The notes beneath the pieces are model-generated. The model had not been told where the DNA came from. It saw only the letters and a program-made list of their open reading frames with translations, and searched no databases. Positions 1 through 10,855 of a DNA stretch of 64,000 nt are shown here, in pieces. The position numbers and the translations under genes are program-made. Origin of the DNA: Anastrepha obliqua. Lineage: Eukaryota; Arthropoda; Insecta; Diptera; Tephritidae. The stretch lies in the NCBI RefSeq assembly GCF_027943255.1, contig NC_072892.1:165542792-165606791 (forward strand). The letters are read 5' to 3'. Numbering within the stretch: the first letter of the stretch is position 1; every line of letters starts with the position of its first letter.

Positions 1-763
1 GGGAGTCGAGTGGTAGTGCCCTCTATCGCTAATTTGTCTGCTATACAATTCCTTGGTGTGTCACTATGCCCTGGCGTCCATATCAAATGGATGCGGGAAT
101 ATTTCGCCATCTCGTTAAAATATGCCCGGTATTTGCAAGTCGTTTGGCTATCGGAGTAAATATAGACTTCCCTAGCGGTAGTCACATTTTTGCCTACCCA
201 TTTTCGCCAGCTATCTTATTAAATACTAGAATTTCAGCTTGAAAAACGCTATAGTGATTAGGAAGACGAGCCGATAATACTACTTTTGGTTTCTTACAGT
301 AGACACCAAAGCCAACTTTAGAGTCATGCTTTGAGCCATCAGCAGTTTTTCCGACTAGGCATATTGTCAATCCACTCACATCTAGCTGGAATTCTAATAC
401 TAATATTCTATTAATATACGGTTCATTCGGACAATAGTCAAGAGAATTAGTTGCAGTAATATGGCCAAGTACCTAAATCGTGTCACTGATTAGTTGAGGC
501 AAGCCGAGCAGTGACATTACCTGCATTCTGTTTACCAACTAAATCTAAAAAATCTAAGAAGAAAAGAGTATTCAGAGCATCAGAGAGGGTGTGGGTCTAG
601 GAGCGCCATTGATACATATAAGTGCCATACGTCGAACTTTCTGAAGCCTGTTTCTAATCGGAAACGCAGAGGAGGCGTTGGAAAGATCAAGTGGATAAGG
701 ATTTGGCTTCACTTGGCGTTTCCAACTGACGCCGATTAGCACGAAAAAGAAACGACCGGCCAA
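1..763 (-). pseudogene. LINE (non-LTR) fragment: RT tail plus RNase H domain, decayed
   Basis: On the minus strand, positions 763-572 encode the region after the reverse-transcriptase core (motif RMALICINGAPRPTPS, typical of insect I/Jockey-group LINEs). Positions 379-1 encode an RNase H domain. The four acidic catalytic positions are visible in order: ADGSK (D), VFQAE (E), IYSDSQ (D) and NCIADKLA (D). The WTPGHSDTPRN loop with its histidine is also present. The reading frame breaks near 194-200 (an in-frame stop after AGENG, then continuation one base over). The 3' part runs off the left edge of the window. Order and strand fit one 5'-truncated element. Clade assignment is uncertain; RNase H presence favours the I, R1 or LOA groups over plain Jockey. 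Confidence 0.75.
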
Positions 764-1652
764 AACCGCTTAAGTGGGTATCGCGAAGAATGAGAAACCA
801 TCTTGTTACAGTCCAGCAATTTCCAAAAAAAAAATGTTCGAAAAGTGAACTAAATAATCTGCATATATCAGCACCAATTAAAGAGAGTTCAATTTATGAG
901 GGAATGGAGGAAGAAAACGGGTTGCAGTGGAAAAAGTGTAAGTGCAAGCAGCTATGTTTTTTTGCGGTTTAGTCAGAAACATTTCAGAAATTTTGTTTCC
1001 ATATTTAGATCACCTACAGTTTACTTATAAGAGAATTTCTTTAGTGTCCAAAACAAAAAAAGTGAAAAGTGCCATTAACGCCGAATTTATCGTCGCCATT
1101 GCCAACAATAGGGAATTTGCATTTGATCTCTCCAAATCTCGGGAGTTAACCTTCTGCTATAAAACAGATTCTATCAAAAATGATCGAATCACGTCGCCAA
1201 GAAATTAGCTGTTAACCTTTCACATAGCCCTGATAAGTGTTTACTACTAAATATAAGTAGGCAATTCAAAAGTAGGTCTGGTATGCATCACATACAAGGT
1301 CTTTCAAGTTCGGGTTTCTTTTTTAGTAATGTTTGTTTTATAGTGGCTATTGCAGTTCGATGGCCTATCTTTTCAAATAACTTGAGAATAAAATTTGTAA
1401 TTTACCAAAATATGCCAGATTGCATCGAGAGTCTTTTAAAATAGAGTGCAAAATTACTGACTCTATTTTTTTATTTATTTATTCTGAAATCAATAAACAA
1501 CTGTTCTGACTAATTACAAAAAAAATTATCGTTATAAATAAGCGCGATTCATTTGGCGCACAGAGAAAATCAGAGAAATTCAGAGAAGAGAGAAAACTGG
1601 TCGAGGTAAACTTTCTATTAACTTTTGGCATCTCTCCAAAGGAATAGAGTTT
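764..1652. other. no gene seen
   Basis: AT-rich sequence with short open frames on both strands that carry no motif I recognise. No clear terminal repeats were seen. Confidence 0.5.
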
Positions 1653-2060
1653 CTCACTTCCTGTACTCCAGGCCAAAGTTCATAGGTATTTGTAAATTTG
1701 TTTTCCCAACCTTAACCTTAGTATCGTTCCACAGATTTTCAATGGGTTTAATGGGTTTAATGGTACTAGTGGCGGACCAAAATGGCTCCTTTTGTGCTAA
1801 TTGAGACTGGGGAGTGTCACTTAGGCAGCACCTCTACCAACCAACCATTCCAAGATGAGCAAATTTAGCCATATTTCCATTTATTCTCACTATTGATCCA
1901 ACTCTATTCCAAGAAAATGATGCCCAAACTTTCAAGTTATTCCCAGCGCTTTAAGGGTTTTGTTGTATACCGGGAATTGAACTCCGTGCGTTTTTCACTA
2001 TAAACAAAAGTTTTCCCTTCAGCAGCAATAATATTAATTTTAATTCCGCTCGTAGGAAAT
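1653..2060 (-). pseudogene. Tc1-like transposase remnant
   Basis: Reading the minus strand from about 2060 down gives VKNARSSIPGIQ, then NLKVWASFSWNRVGSI and finally KPIENLWNDTKVKV, ending at a stop at 1653-1655. These match the order of the Tc1 catalytic-domain blocks: the VWG-like sheet before the second Asp, and the NPIENLW block that holds the third catalytic Glu. The second Asp block is absent or scrambled, and stop codons interrupt the frame around 1860. This is an old inactive copy; no terminal inverted repeats were found. Confidence 0.7.
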
Positions 2061-2429
2061 ACTATTTTCCTTGTTTTTCGTCCTTGCTTCTATGGGCATT
2101 GGAGAAAGACAAATGAGCCTTGTAACTTTTTCTTCGACAGTAATACAATTAATTTCTCTAATTATAACAAACAAGAATTTACAAAAGAATTAGGGACAAG
2201 CCACTATATAAAACACCCGCGCACGTACATTGCGCCCGCCTGTAGTTGTATTTATTTTTCTTAGAAAATTAAGCTGAATATGCGCTTACAGTCAATGGAT
2301 TGCGATATTGAAGTATATGAAGAATACTTTTTCGGTTTGTTTGTTGTGATAGAATGGATATTGGGATTGTGTAGTTTCAATAAGGCAACGCCTCACCGCC
2401 AAGCGAAATCTTCCGTCAAAAATATTTTC

Positions 2430-2560
2430 ACAATGCTCTGCAGCCAAGATCGCCCCATTTATTTTCGTTGGACTATTTCCTGTGGGTCTATTACAAAAAC
2501 AGAGCTACAGTTGATGCTTTAAAACGTTAGATTATCGAAATGAAGCGCCAATATCGTCGA
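2430..2560 (+). pseudogene. mariner-like transposase C-terminal scrap
   Basis: In one plus frame the sequence reads RSPHLFSLDYFLWVYYKNRAT followed by VDALKR. This matches the third-Asp block (SPLDYFLWGYVK) of DD41D-type mariner transposases. A TATA-like string (tatataaa, near 2208) lies upstream but I see no intact coding region. Only about 40 residues can be matched, so the family is tentative. Confidence 0.45.
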
Positions 2561-3527
2561 AACTTCAAACAAAAGAAAATATGTATCATCAATCATACCT
2601 AAATTGTAGACCGTCTACTTTTTAAGCTAATAATAAACCGGTAATGAACTCCTCCTCAAAATAATTGTGTAATTTTGGTTTAAAAAATAAACTCGCACTT
2701 GACAGACCCTGCATTATTTTGAGGTCAATGTGGCCAAAATGGAATTTCAAACTAACGCTAACTAACCGTTGACGTCATTGCAAATCGAACAACAATGCAA
2801 AAAAACGAAAAATATTAGGGGGGAAAAGTCCGCAATCAACAGAAGCAAAAAAAATAGAGATATGGAATTTAAAACCAGTTCAGATGACTTCAGTTCGAAT
2901 CCCTAAATTAAAAAAAAAACATAAAAATCAAATTATTTATGTCAGCGCACAAAAAAAATCTATTTTTCCAATCATTTTTAATCATAGAATACATATTTGT
3001 GAACACTAACGCATTACAAAAACCAATAAAAAATTGCATTATTGACGAAGCAAAACTAATCGATTGATTTAGTAAATGCGATCCACTATGTTGTGTCACG
3101 GCGTCTTGCACCACCTAAGGTGACTTTCTGTGGCAAGATACATAAGTACATATGCGGTTTGTCATAGCGCACACATGCACACACACACGTACACTTCATC
3201 ATCGGAGGGCTTCTTGTGGGTGCAAAAATCTCCTTCCGTATAAAGTATACGAAAATGCATAGCCAGGGTTGCCATTTGTTTTATTCTGTTATTGTTATAT
3301 GTTGAAGTTGATCGGTTGGTAAATTACAAAGTTATTCAGCGTTTACATACCGACATAAAAGATGGCGCACCCTGTATGTACATATACTAGTATTCTTTCT
3401 AATTTGGTACTATTATAATTTTTAATAAAAAAGTATCATATATCGTATTTGTACTTTATTAGAAGTGCGTTTAGTGTAAAATTAGGGAGCAAAGAGCTTG
3501 TGAACAAGAAAAAAATGTCCATGTTTG
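2561..3527. other. no gene seen
   Basis: AT-rich. Contains a short CA run near 3176. A string gcgcaccctgta near 3368 resembles the right terminus of a Tc1/mariner element, but no partner terminus was found. Confidence 0.4.
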
Positions 3528-4083
3528 GCAGATACCTGCAAACGGCCATATTTTCCCTGATTTTCATAAAAATTATTTAAAACGAAGAAGTCAATATATA
3601 TTTTTTTTTAAATTGGCATACAGTTTATTTATACATTAAAATAATATTAAACCCTTTTTTTGTATTTTAATCATTTAAAATGGCGGATGTTCGCTCAATT
3701 CTTCCAGGAAGGTCGCATCGGGGCTTCTCAATCGGCGGGAATTGTAGCATCGGCGTCAGTGATCTGAATACAAAAACCCAAAAATTTTTTGTTTATTAAT
3801 ACCTTAATTTCTATATGAATTTCACAAAAACTAAAAGAAATATTCGCGGAATAAAGTGCTTCAAAAAAAAAAAAAAAATCAATTGGAGGGCGAATTTTCC
3901 TACTATTTTTGTTTCTAAAATTTTTTTTGTTTAATTTACGAAAACTTGAAACACATAGAAAGTAATATCATAAAAGAGATGTGTGTAATCATAATGTGAT
4001 ATCGGTCAATAACTTTTCGAGTTATCCTGTACGCCAATTCGAAAAACATAGTTTTGAGAAAAACGCGTCTAAAGTTTGAATAC
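3528..4083 (-). repeat. TTAAGGGGACAG-family MITE, truncated copy
   Basis: This block matches, with about 10 percent or more divergence, the MITEs at 16455-17167 and 20352-21050. Shared stretches include GGCGGATGTTCGCTCAATTC, TTCCAGGAAGGTCGCA and AGTTTTGAGAAAAACGCG. The left terminus is decayed to GGCAGATACC and the right terminus is missing just before the DD37D element at 4094. Noncoding. Confidence 0.7.
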
Positions 4084-4093
4084 AACGTAACTA

Positions 4094-4805
4094 CAGGGCC
4101 GTCGAGGTAAATCCGGAAAACATTTCGAAAGCTCTGGAGCAGTAGCACTAAGTCTAAAACCGCTGATAAAGGGACATAGTTTTAGTGTATTGTTTCCTGA
4201 TTGACATCAGAATGCCGGAGTAAGTGCTAGTGAAACGATGAGTCGGGAGCAGGACAGAAGAGCTGCGATACTAGAGTCACTTCGTGCCGGAAAAAATCCT
4301 AAAGAGAAAATTGAGTGGTTTGACTACAAAAAAACGCAACCCTGGATAGACCCCGTGGCTGCTGGAAGAGAATATGTGTTTCAGTAGGACTCCGCACCTG
4401 CTCACAAAGCAAAGAAGACTCAGGCTTGGCTCCAGAACAACCTACCCTACCACTGGTTACAAAATTTTTGGCCACCTTTAAGCCCAGACTGCAATCCTCT
4501 TGATTATTACGTGTGGGGCACAGTTGAAGCAAAAGTTAGCACGAAGCCTCATAACACTAAGAACGCGCTGAAGACAACCATCGAGGAAGTGATGACCACA
4601 ATGGACAAAGAGGAGGTAGCTCGCGCATGTGGGCGCTTCATTGGAGCATTTAATTGCACGAGATGGAGGTTACATTGAATAATTTTCAACTATGATATGT
4701 GCACTCACATAATACAAAGTTAAGTGCAAATAAAATTATTTTTGAGTAAATATCCAATAGTTTTGTTTTTAAGTTCAACATTCCGGATTTACCTCGACGG
4801 CCCTG
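4094..4805 (+). mobile_element. DD37D (maT-like) Tc1/mariner element, internally deleted
   Basis: The 712-bp element is bounded by perfect 25-bp inverted repeats (4094-4118 and 4781-4805, outer end CAGGGCCGTCGAGG) and flanked by TA target duplications (4092-4093, 4806-4807). It holds the first and last parts of a transposase gene but lacks the middle. The perfect TIRs suggest that it moved recently, probably using transposase made elsewhere. Confidence 0.85.
4238..4678 (+). pseudogene. deleted DD37D transposase gene
   Basis: The reading starts at ATG 4238 (MSREQDRRAAILESLRAGK) and after about 26 residues jumps to the C-terminal catalytic half. There, DSAPAHKAKKTQAW carries the second Asp and SPDCNPLDYYVWG the third Asp, with 37 residues between them, which defines the DD37D (maT-like) group. 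A TAG stop replaces the codon just before the second Asp. The first catalytic Asp and the helix-turn-helix linker are deleted. The frame ends at TGA 4676-4678 after RWRLH. It lies inside the TIR element 4094-4805 and cannot make an active enzyme. Confidence 0.8.
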
Positions 4806-4807
4806 TA

Positions 4808-5900
4808 TACCACTCCCAACATATTGGCCAAATAGCCGCCGCGGACTCGGTGGCACACCTCCACCCGATGGTCCAAATTTTCGATGACGCTGAGGCATAA
4901 TTGTGGTTCTATGCCGTTAATGTGCCGAATTATCTCATCCTTTAGCTCTTGAATTGTTGCTGGCTTATTGACGTATACCTTTTCTTTCAAATAACCCCAA
5001 AGAAAGAAGTCCAACGGTGTTAAATCACATGATCTTGGCGGCCAATTGACATCGCCGCGACATGAGATTATTCGGCCATCAAATTTTTCGCGCAAAAGAG
5101 CCATTGTTTCATTAGCTGCGTGACAAGTGGCACCGTCCTGATGAAATCACATATCGTACACATCCATATCTTTCAATTCGCAGTTTTCATATTGTCGCAA
5201 TTTCATATTGCCGCAGTCCTACAACAACTTTTCACTTTTTAAAAATCCATACACACAAGCTGTTCCATTTAATTTATATATTTATATATATAATTGGCGC
5301 GTAAACCCTTTTTGTGTGTTTGGCCGAGCTCCTCCTCCTATTTGTGGTGTGCGTCTTGATGTTGTTCCACAAATGGAAGGACCTACAGTTTCAAGCCGAC
5401 TGCGAACGGCAGATATTTTTATGAGGAGATTTTTTCACGGCAGAAATACACTCGGAGGTTTGCCATTGCCTGCCAAGGGGTGACCGCTATTAGAAAAACG
5501 CTTTTATTAATTTTGGTTTCACTGAGATTCGAACCAACTTTCTCTCTCTGAAATCCGAATGGTAGTCACGCACCACCCCTTTCGGCTACGGCGGCGTATA
5601 TGCTTCCAAATGAGCCTAATCTATAATTGTCGTACTTCCAGAATTAAAAGAGTATAACGAAAAATTCACACGGTTTGTACTTCAGCCACTAAACTTGGTT
5701 TCTTGAAATTTTTTACCAACCATTGAGTTGTCGACTCATTCATCAGATTATTTCCACCAAAAAAATCACGAATTTTGCGATATGTTGTTCGTTAAGATCG
5801 ACCATTTTCATAATAAGTTTGAACAATTTTAACGCGGTGTTCTATCATGTAAATTTGTACATCTGTCTACTTGTCAAATGTCAAAGATGACATAAAAAAG
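4808..5900 (-). pseudogene. DD41D (rosa-type) mariner, split by a SINE
   Basis: The minus-strand frame 5104-4850 encodes the C-terminal half: PPRSCDLTPLDFFLWGYLKE with the third Asp, then PATIQELKDEIIRHINGIEP. The N-terminal part lies beyond the SINE insertion, at about 5850-5630 (IEHRVKIVQTYYENG, then RKIRDFFGGNN). It shows a frameshift and stops. The 3' end of the mariner abuts the TA duplication of the neighbouring 712-bp element. The family is DD41D by similarity to the better-preserved copy at 9304. Dead copy. Confidence 0.75.
5293..5595 (-). repeat. tRNA-derived SINE, copy 1
   Basis: Minus-oriented copy of the roughly 300-bp SINE seen elsewhere in the window. The tRNA-like head is at the right end (5520-5595): on the minus strand it carries an A-box-like TAGCCGAAaGGG and a B-box-like GGTTCGAATCTC. 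The 3' end reads GCGCCAATTATATATA, a TA-rich tail. It is inserted inside the DD41D mariner 4808-5900, so it is younger than that element. Confidence 0.8.
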
Positions 5901-7218
5901 GCACATAATAATGGAATAGCATAATAAAGAAATACTTCACTATTAAAATCTAGGCATCACTTGGGAGTCAATCAAGGTGTCTACGCTTTTCAGTCGCTTA
6001 TGAGCAATCGTATCAAGGGATTGTAAAGATTAAGATGAGCCTCTCTAACTCCACATCAGAGCGAAAATAGCAACGTTGGCCCACTATAAAGTACTTGTAA
6101 AAATGTTTATTTTTATTATCTGTCAAGGTTATTTGGGCATATATGCATATGTACATATGAAAGGAAGATGATGTTCTTGCACTTGTGCATTATCGTTTTT
6201 CGTATATGTACAACTGTACATACATATGTAATTTGCCGTCGAATAGATTAACTATAACTTGTAATGCAACATAAAATAAGTGTTGATTCATTTTTATTAA
6301 ACCATTTTTTTATTTTTGTAAATTTTGTCTATTTGTATTCCCTGCAAATGTTGTGAATTTATTTAAATATATCTTCTTTCTCTCTCTCTCATTCTCTCTC
6401 GGGTATTTGCCTTTTTCCTTCTTGTTTTTGTAATTTAATGAATGAACATGAACTCAGTGTTAATGTATGTATTAAGAAAATCTTGAAAACAATTTGTTCA
6501 TTGTTGGCATCCCTGCACATACCAAGCAACGAATACCCGAACAACCAACGATGCTAAACTACTCTTCGGCTAGTTGACGCATACGAGTATTTGGCGATCG
6601 TTGCTGTTGTGATAAAGTAGTCTCATTTGCATTAATTTTTGTTGTAACACTTTTTGTCTTCGCCTTGATTGTGTTGTTGTACGGAATTCCCAGCATTAGG
6701 CCAATTTTGTTTGTGAATTATTTAAATACAAAATACCAGTTATGTTGGCGCATCGCAGAGGTTGTTGTTGCATCAGTGATCTTTATTAGGAATATTTTCG
6801 GTTAAGCCATAGTTATTTTAAATGGCAGCTGTCACAATGAAAACAAAATATCGTTAATTGGCGATAACATTTTCTTTGCCTTCGTTCGGAACATATGTGA
6901 GTATGTGTATGTGCGTGGACATCCATACGCACTAATCGCACTTATAGTGGCTTGAATGTATACATTTGCATATACGCATCTGCCTTCGTGTATTTTATTG
7001 ATTTCTGGCGCCGCTCTGAGTGTTGTTTGTATTTGGTTGGTATTTAGAGAAGTTGTTGCTTTTTAACAGCCGATAACCACTTCACGATGTAGGTGTTACT
7101 AATTCGATTGACGACAGCGTACAGTGTCTTAAAATTAATCCGAACTCCAGAAATTCAAATATATTTTGAAAAGAAGAGATTTCATATTTGGTCAAATAAT
7201 CCAATTTGATTCGAGTCT
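5901..7218. other. no gene seen
   Basis: AT-rich unique-looking sequence with a CT-rich microsatellite near 6370-6400. No coding frame with recognisable motifs on either strand. Confidence 0.5.
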
Positions 7219-7222
7219 TTAA

Positions 7223-7951
7223 GGGGGTCTTCTACCGTCGCGCCTTAATCTCGGGCCTATTTTTGGGAATTAATTACAAAGCAACCACTTGAGATAATGA
7301 AATCAGATTTTTTTTATTTAATTTGCACAAGTTTGCACTATTTAAAAATATATTTTTCAAATCGAATTCTTTGGCACTGTGTCCTTGAACCGTCCTCGAG
7401 GTTGCCCTTGTAAAAATGTCCTAGGCGACTTTGTGGCACGCGATCGACCATTTTACTTATCTGAAATCAAAAAAAATTTTTTTTTTATCATAAAGTGTAG
7501 CGTTGGCTATGTTTTCCCAGTGGCGATTTTAAATATTTTGAAATTTGTAAAAAATGCGTGATTTTAAAAAAAAAGTTTGAAAATTTCCTCTTTTTTTTAC
7601 ACTTTAGAGGCCCGCAAAATTAAACTAATCAAAAATTGAAAAAAGTGGTCTGGGAAAACATAGCGAGATGTTCACTGAATAACTGGAAAAAAGATGGAAT
7701 GAATTCGACAAATATTTATAGTAGATGTGTGACCAGAAAGTTGAAAAAAGTCAACTTTCGGGAAAAGGCGTTTAAAGATAAAGAAACGCTCGAAAATGCC
7801 ACGCGCATGCATGTATTCTCCCCGAAATGCTCATGAAGGAACATGTTTTTCATAAAACCCTCTTTATAGCATACTCTTAACATTAGTAGCTTTTAAAAAA
7901 TCTAAAAAAAAAAAAATCGATTTTTTCAAACCGTGACGGTAGAAGACCCCC
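7223..7951. mobile_element. TTAA-flanked MITE with perfect 17-bp TIRs
   Basis: A 729-bp noncoding element. It begins with GGGGGTCTTCTACCGTC (7223-7239) and ends with the exact inverse (7935-7951). TTAA flanks both ends (7219-7222 and 7952-7955). The centre has a second inverted repeat pair, GGCTATGTTTTCCCAG near 7507 against CTGGGAAAACATAGCG near 7650, so it can fold. The TTAA duplication fits mobilisation by a piggyBac-type transposase (known for that family); no transposase is encoded. Confidence 0.85.
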
Positions 7952-8232
7952 TTAACTGATTAATTTTGTGTCGAAACATTTGAATTAAAAACGAATGGAC
8001 TTTTGAACATGGAAAATCTATTTGAATAAATTTGGAAATTTTAGAGACCAACATAAGAAAACTCCAAACTGTGAGAAGCTCTGGCCGGAATATAAAAGAA
8101 AATCTGCTCAAGAAGCACACCACGAATTAAATCGCTTCAAGCTAATGATTAATTTGAGTTCATTTAAAGCGAGTGCCCAGATGTCTATATCTTTGCCATT
8201 TGCGAGTATGGCAGCTGAGAAGAATGTGGTGA

Positions 8233-8500
8233 GATGATTTTATATCGTTGTTGTTGTAGCAACACAAACATTCCTCACACATGCACGGGGATTGCTGCTG
8301 GAATGACAGTCATTGGCGCATACAAATCCGGGTTGTTCCGGTAACGTAGAACCGACTACCGTGGGAATGATTCCAAATCGTAATTCAGACAGCTTCTGTA
8401 AAGCAATCCTAAGTTTTACCACATGGACACCTAGCGGACAATGTCCGATAAGGATACCTACCAAAATGAGAGCTGCGGCTTTGTTAGCCTTACAAGTTCC
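8233..8500 (-). pseudogene. LINE ORF2 C-terminal scrap after RNase H
   Basis: On the minus strand the sequence reads RLTKPQLS, then LVGILIGHCPLGVHVVKLRI and RNNPDLYAPMT-like text. This is the segment that follows RNase H in many insect LINEs (LTGHC..GVH..RLG). Frames are interrupted. The same block reappears at 35966-36128. No start or end could be fixed. Confidence 0.6.
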
Positions 8501-9303
8501 CTCGAGCGCCCCGGTTTACCCGTGGCCCTTCTAGAAGTCTTGCGACTTTGCACGTTTCCGCACTAATTCAGTGCTCGCTGCGTTGACGCGAGGTCCATCT
8601 TCCCAGGAGTAGACCAAAGGTTCTCAAGCCCCAATCCTCTCGTTTTGCAACGAAACTCTTTCCAGGGTCCTCTGTCTAGCCAGTTCATCAGTCAGAAATG
8701 TCTACGCTCGTCCCGAAAAAAAAGCACTTGCAGGAAGTCATGCCTCCTTATTACCTTTTAAAGAAAAGTGCAGCTGAAACGGGTCATATATTGATCGATA
8801 TTTACGGTAATCACGCTCCATCAAATACAACTTGTAAAGAGTGGTTTCGACGCTTCCAAAGTGGCAATTTCGACGTGAGTGATAAAGATCGCGAAGGGGC
8901 ACCGAAAAAACTCGAAGATACTCAACTGCAAAAATTATTGGACGAAGTCGCATGTCGAACCCTTAATGATATGTCTAAAGAGTTGGATGTTGATAGATCA
9001 ACCTGCTGGTAAACGTTTGCCTGCTATGGAAATGATCCAGGGTGCAAGGTAACTGGGTGCAATATCAATTGAAGGAGAGGAATAGCGAGAGACTTTTGGT
9101 GTGTCGTGTGAGATGCTTCTTGAACGCCAGAAAAGAAAAGGTTTTCTGCATCGCATCGTCACTGGAGATGAAAAATGGATGTATTATGATAGCCTTAAGC
9201 GTCGAAAATGTTGGAGCCTGCTAGGTGAATCAGGTCCATCGACGGCGGAAAAAATATCCATGCTTATGTTGTGCATCTGATGGTATTAGTAGGGTGCTAT
9301 CTA

Positions 9304-10232
9304 AAGGGTGTTTTTTTTAGAGGTTAGGTTTTCAAGTTGGCACTACTTTTTTCGTAGATGGTCTTTTTGACAGCTGTCACTTGATTTATGCTCAGTTTGG
9401 TTTGCCATTTCATAATGAATAGACTTACACCTGAACAACGTTTGCAAATCGTGCAAATTTATTACGAAAATAATGGTTCGGTTCGCGCGACGCATCGAAG
9501 AAAATTTTGTTCAGCGATGAAGCTCACTTTTGGTTGAATGGGTATGTCAATAAGCAAAATTGTCGCATTTGGAGTGAACATAATCCACAAGCCATTGCTG
9601 AGACGCCGTTACATCCTCAAAAAGTCACTGTTTGGTGTGCTCTATGGGCAGAGGGAATCATTGGTCCATATTTCTGTAAAAATGAAGCCGGCCATAATGT
9701 TACAGTCAATGGAGAGCGCTGTAGAGCCATGATTAATGACTTTTTCGTGCCTGAATTGGACGATGTTGATGTGGACGACCTTTGGTTCCAACAAGACGGC
9801 GCTACATGCCATACAGCCAACGCAACAATCGATTTATTGAAGGAAACTTTTGGTGAGGGCATTATCTCGCGCCGTGGACCTGTGGCGTGGCCTTCAAGGT
9901 CGTGCGATATAACACCGCTGGACTATTTCTTGTGGGGCTATGTGAAGTCGCTTGTCTACGCAGATAAGCCCGAGACGATTGACGTCTTGCAAGAGAATAT
10001 TCGGCGCGTTATTGCTGACATACGGCCCCAATTGCTGCAAAAAGTAGTCGAAAATTGGGCCTTTCGGCTGGAATTTATTCGAGCCAGCCGCGGCGGCCAC
10101 TTGCCCGAAATCATTTTTAAAACATAATGGCAAACCCTTATATTTATAATAAAGCTAAATTCTTGGCCATAACATTAAATTATATACGTTTTATTTCATC
10201 TTGAAAACCTAACCTCTAAAAAAAACTCCCTT
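9304..10232 (+). mobile_element. DD41D (rosa-type) mariner, internally deleted
   Basis: A 929-bp element with inverted termini of about 34 bp (left AAGGGTGTTTTTTTTAGAGG; the right end is its inverse with one difference at the seventh base) and TA duplications at 9302-9303 and 10233-10234. The termini and the C-terminal catalytic frame are well preserved. It is inserted in the DD34D mariner 8663-10505. Confidence 0.9.
9415..10127 (+). pseudogene. DD41D mariner transposase with internal deletion
   Basis: ATG 9415 opens MNRLTPEQRLQIVQIYYEN. After about 28 residues the frame is lost at a deletion junction near 9500, and the catalytic domain follows in another frame (9501-10127). All three catalytic acidic residues survive: FSDEAHFW, QQDGATCH and ITPLDYFLW. 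There are 41 residues between the second and third, which defines DD41D (first described from Ceratitis rosa). The C-terminal part ends RGGHLPEIIFKT. About 100 or more residues of DNA-binding linker are missing compared with a usual mariner of roughly 340. Not functional as it stands. Confidence 0.85.
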
Positions 10233-10505
10233 TATTATGAACTCCGTAGATCATCTGAAACCATCACTGACGATTGGTACCGACTGCACATAATGCGTTT
10301 GAATCAAACTCACAAAGAAAAGCGGCCGGAACGGGCCGATAGACATGACAAACTGATTTTGCTGCATGATAACACCAGATCACACGTTGCCAAATCGGTC
10401 CAGAAGTGTTCAGAGGGACTGAATTGGGAAATCTCGCCCCACCCGCCGTATTCCACAAACATTGCACATTCGGATTATCATCTGTTCCGATCAATGCAGT
10501 CAGTC

Positions 10506-10716
10506 CAAATTACCTGCAAGTCACATTCGGGCAGCTTGCGATGAGTTTCTGGACCGTCTCAAGACCATACTCAAGTTGGTCATATCGAGCAAAAGTAAAT
10601 GGATTCCTAATTTTATATTATTTTCACGCATTTTTTTGTTTGAATTGAATAAAAGTAATTTTCCAAACTAAATTTATGGCCTTTTTAATTGGTTACACTA
10701 CGAGTGCCGGACCCTG
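10506..10716 (+). pseudogene. 3' end of a DD37D-type element joined to the mariner
   Basis: One plus frame reads SHIRAACDEFLDRLKTILK. This closely resembles the C-terminus of the DD37D transposase at 12152-13062 (HIRAACNSFFDRLKAIVK). It is followed by a terminus ending CGGACCCTGTA at about 10716. The left boundary at 8663 also starts CAGGGTCC, so the outer ends may belong to this second element. The join with the DD34D mariner at about 10505 is abrupt. Confidence 0.55.
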
Positions 10717-10855
10717 TATTATAATAATCTAAAGTACAAAGTACCTAACAAAAACGTAAATGAAAACGAGCTAAATTTGGCATCTAAAATATTAGCAATC
10801 AATGTAAATTCAAAATCAAGCAACTAAATTTAAAATTTTTACAAAATTTCAACTA

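Larger units (their letters stand above)
8663..10505 (+). pseudogene. DD34D mariner, interrupted by a nested DD41D mariner
   Basis: The N-terminal region starts at ATG 8698. WFRRFQSGNFDVSDKDREG and LSKELDVDRST-like blocks mark the paired helix-turn-helix and linker. A middle part follows at 9100-9303 (HRIVTGDEKWMYYDSLKRR, first Asp). The element at 9304-10232 then interrupts, and the gene resumes at 10233 with YELRRSSETITDDWYRL. The second-Asp block is LLHDNTRSHVAKSVQ and the third is AHSDYHLFRSMQ. Joining across the TA duplication restores the AIYYEL reading, which proves the nesting. Frameshifts near 9010 and 9110 and stops near 9285 inactivate it. Near 10505 the text switches to a different transposase tail. 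Confidence 0.85.

Noticed and set aside
2207..2522. TATA-like tatataaa followed by an 80-codon frame
   Set aside because: The frame is not coding; the mariner-like match is in another frame, so the TATA string is probably chance in AT-rich DNA.
5520..5595. tRNA gene candidate in SINE heads (also 32460, 38524, 40195, 59835)
   Set aside because: The heads keep A- and B-box-like strings but are parts of roughly 300-bp repeats with target duplications; they are SINE promoters, not functional tRNA genes.
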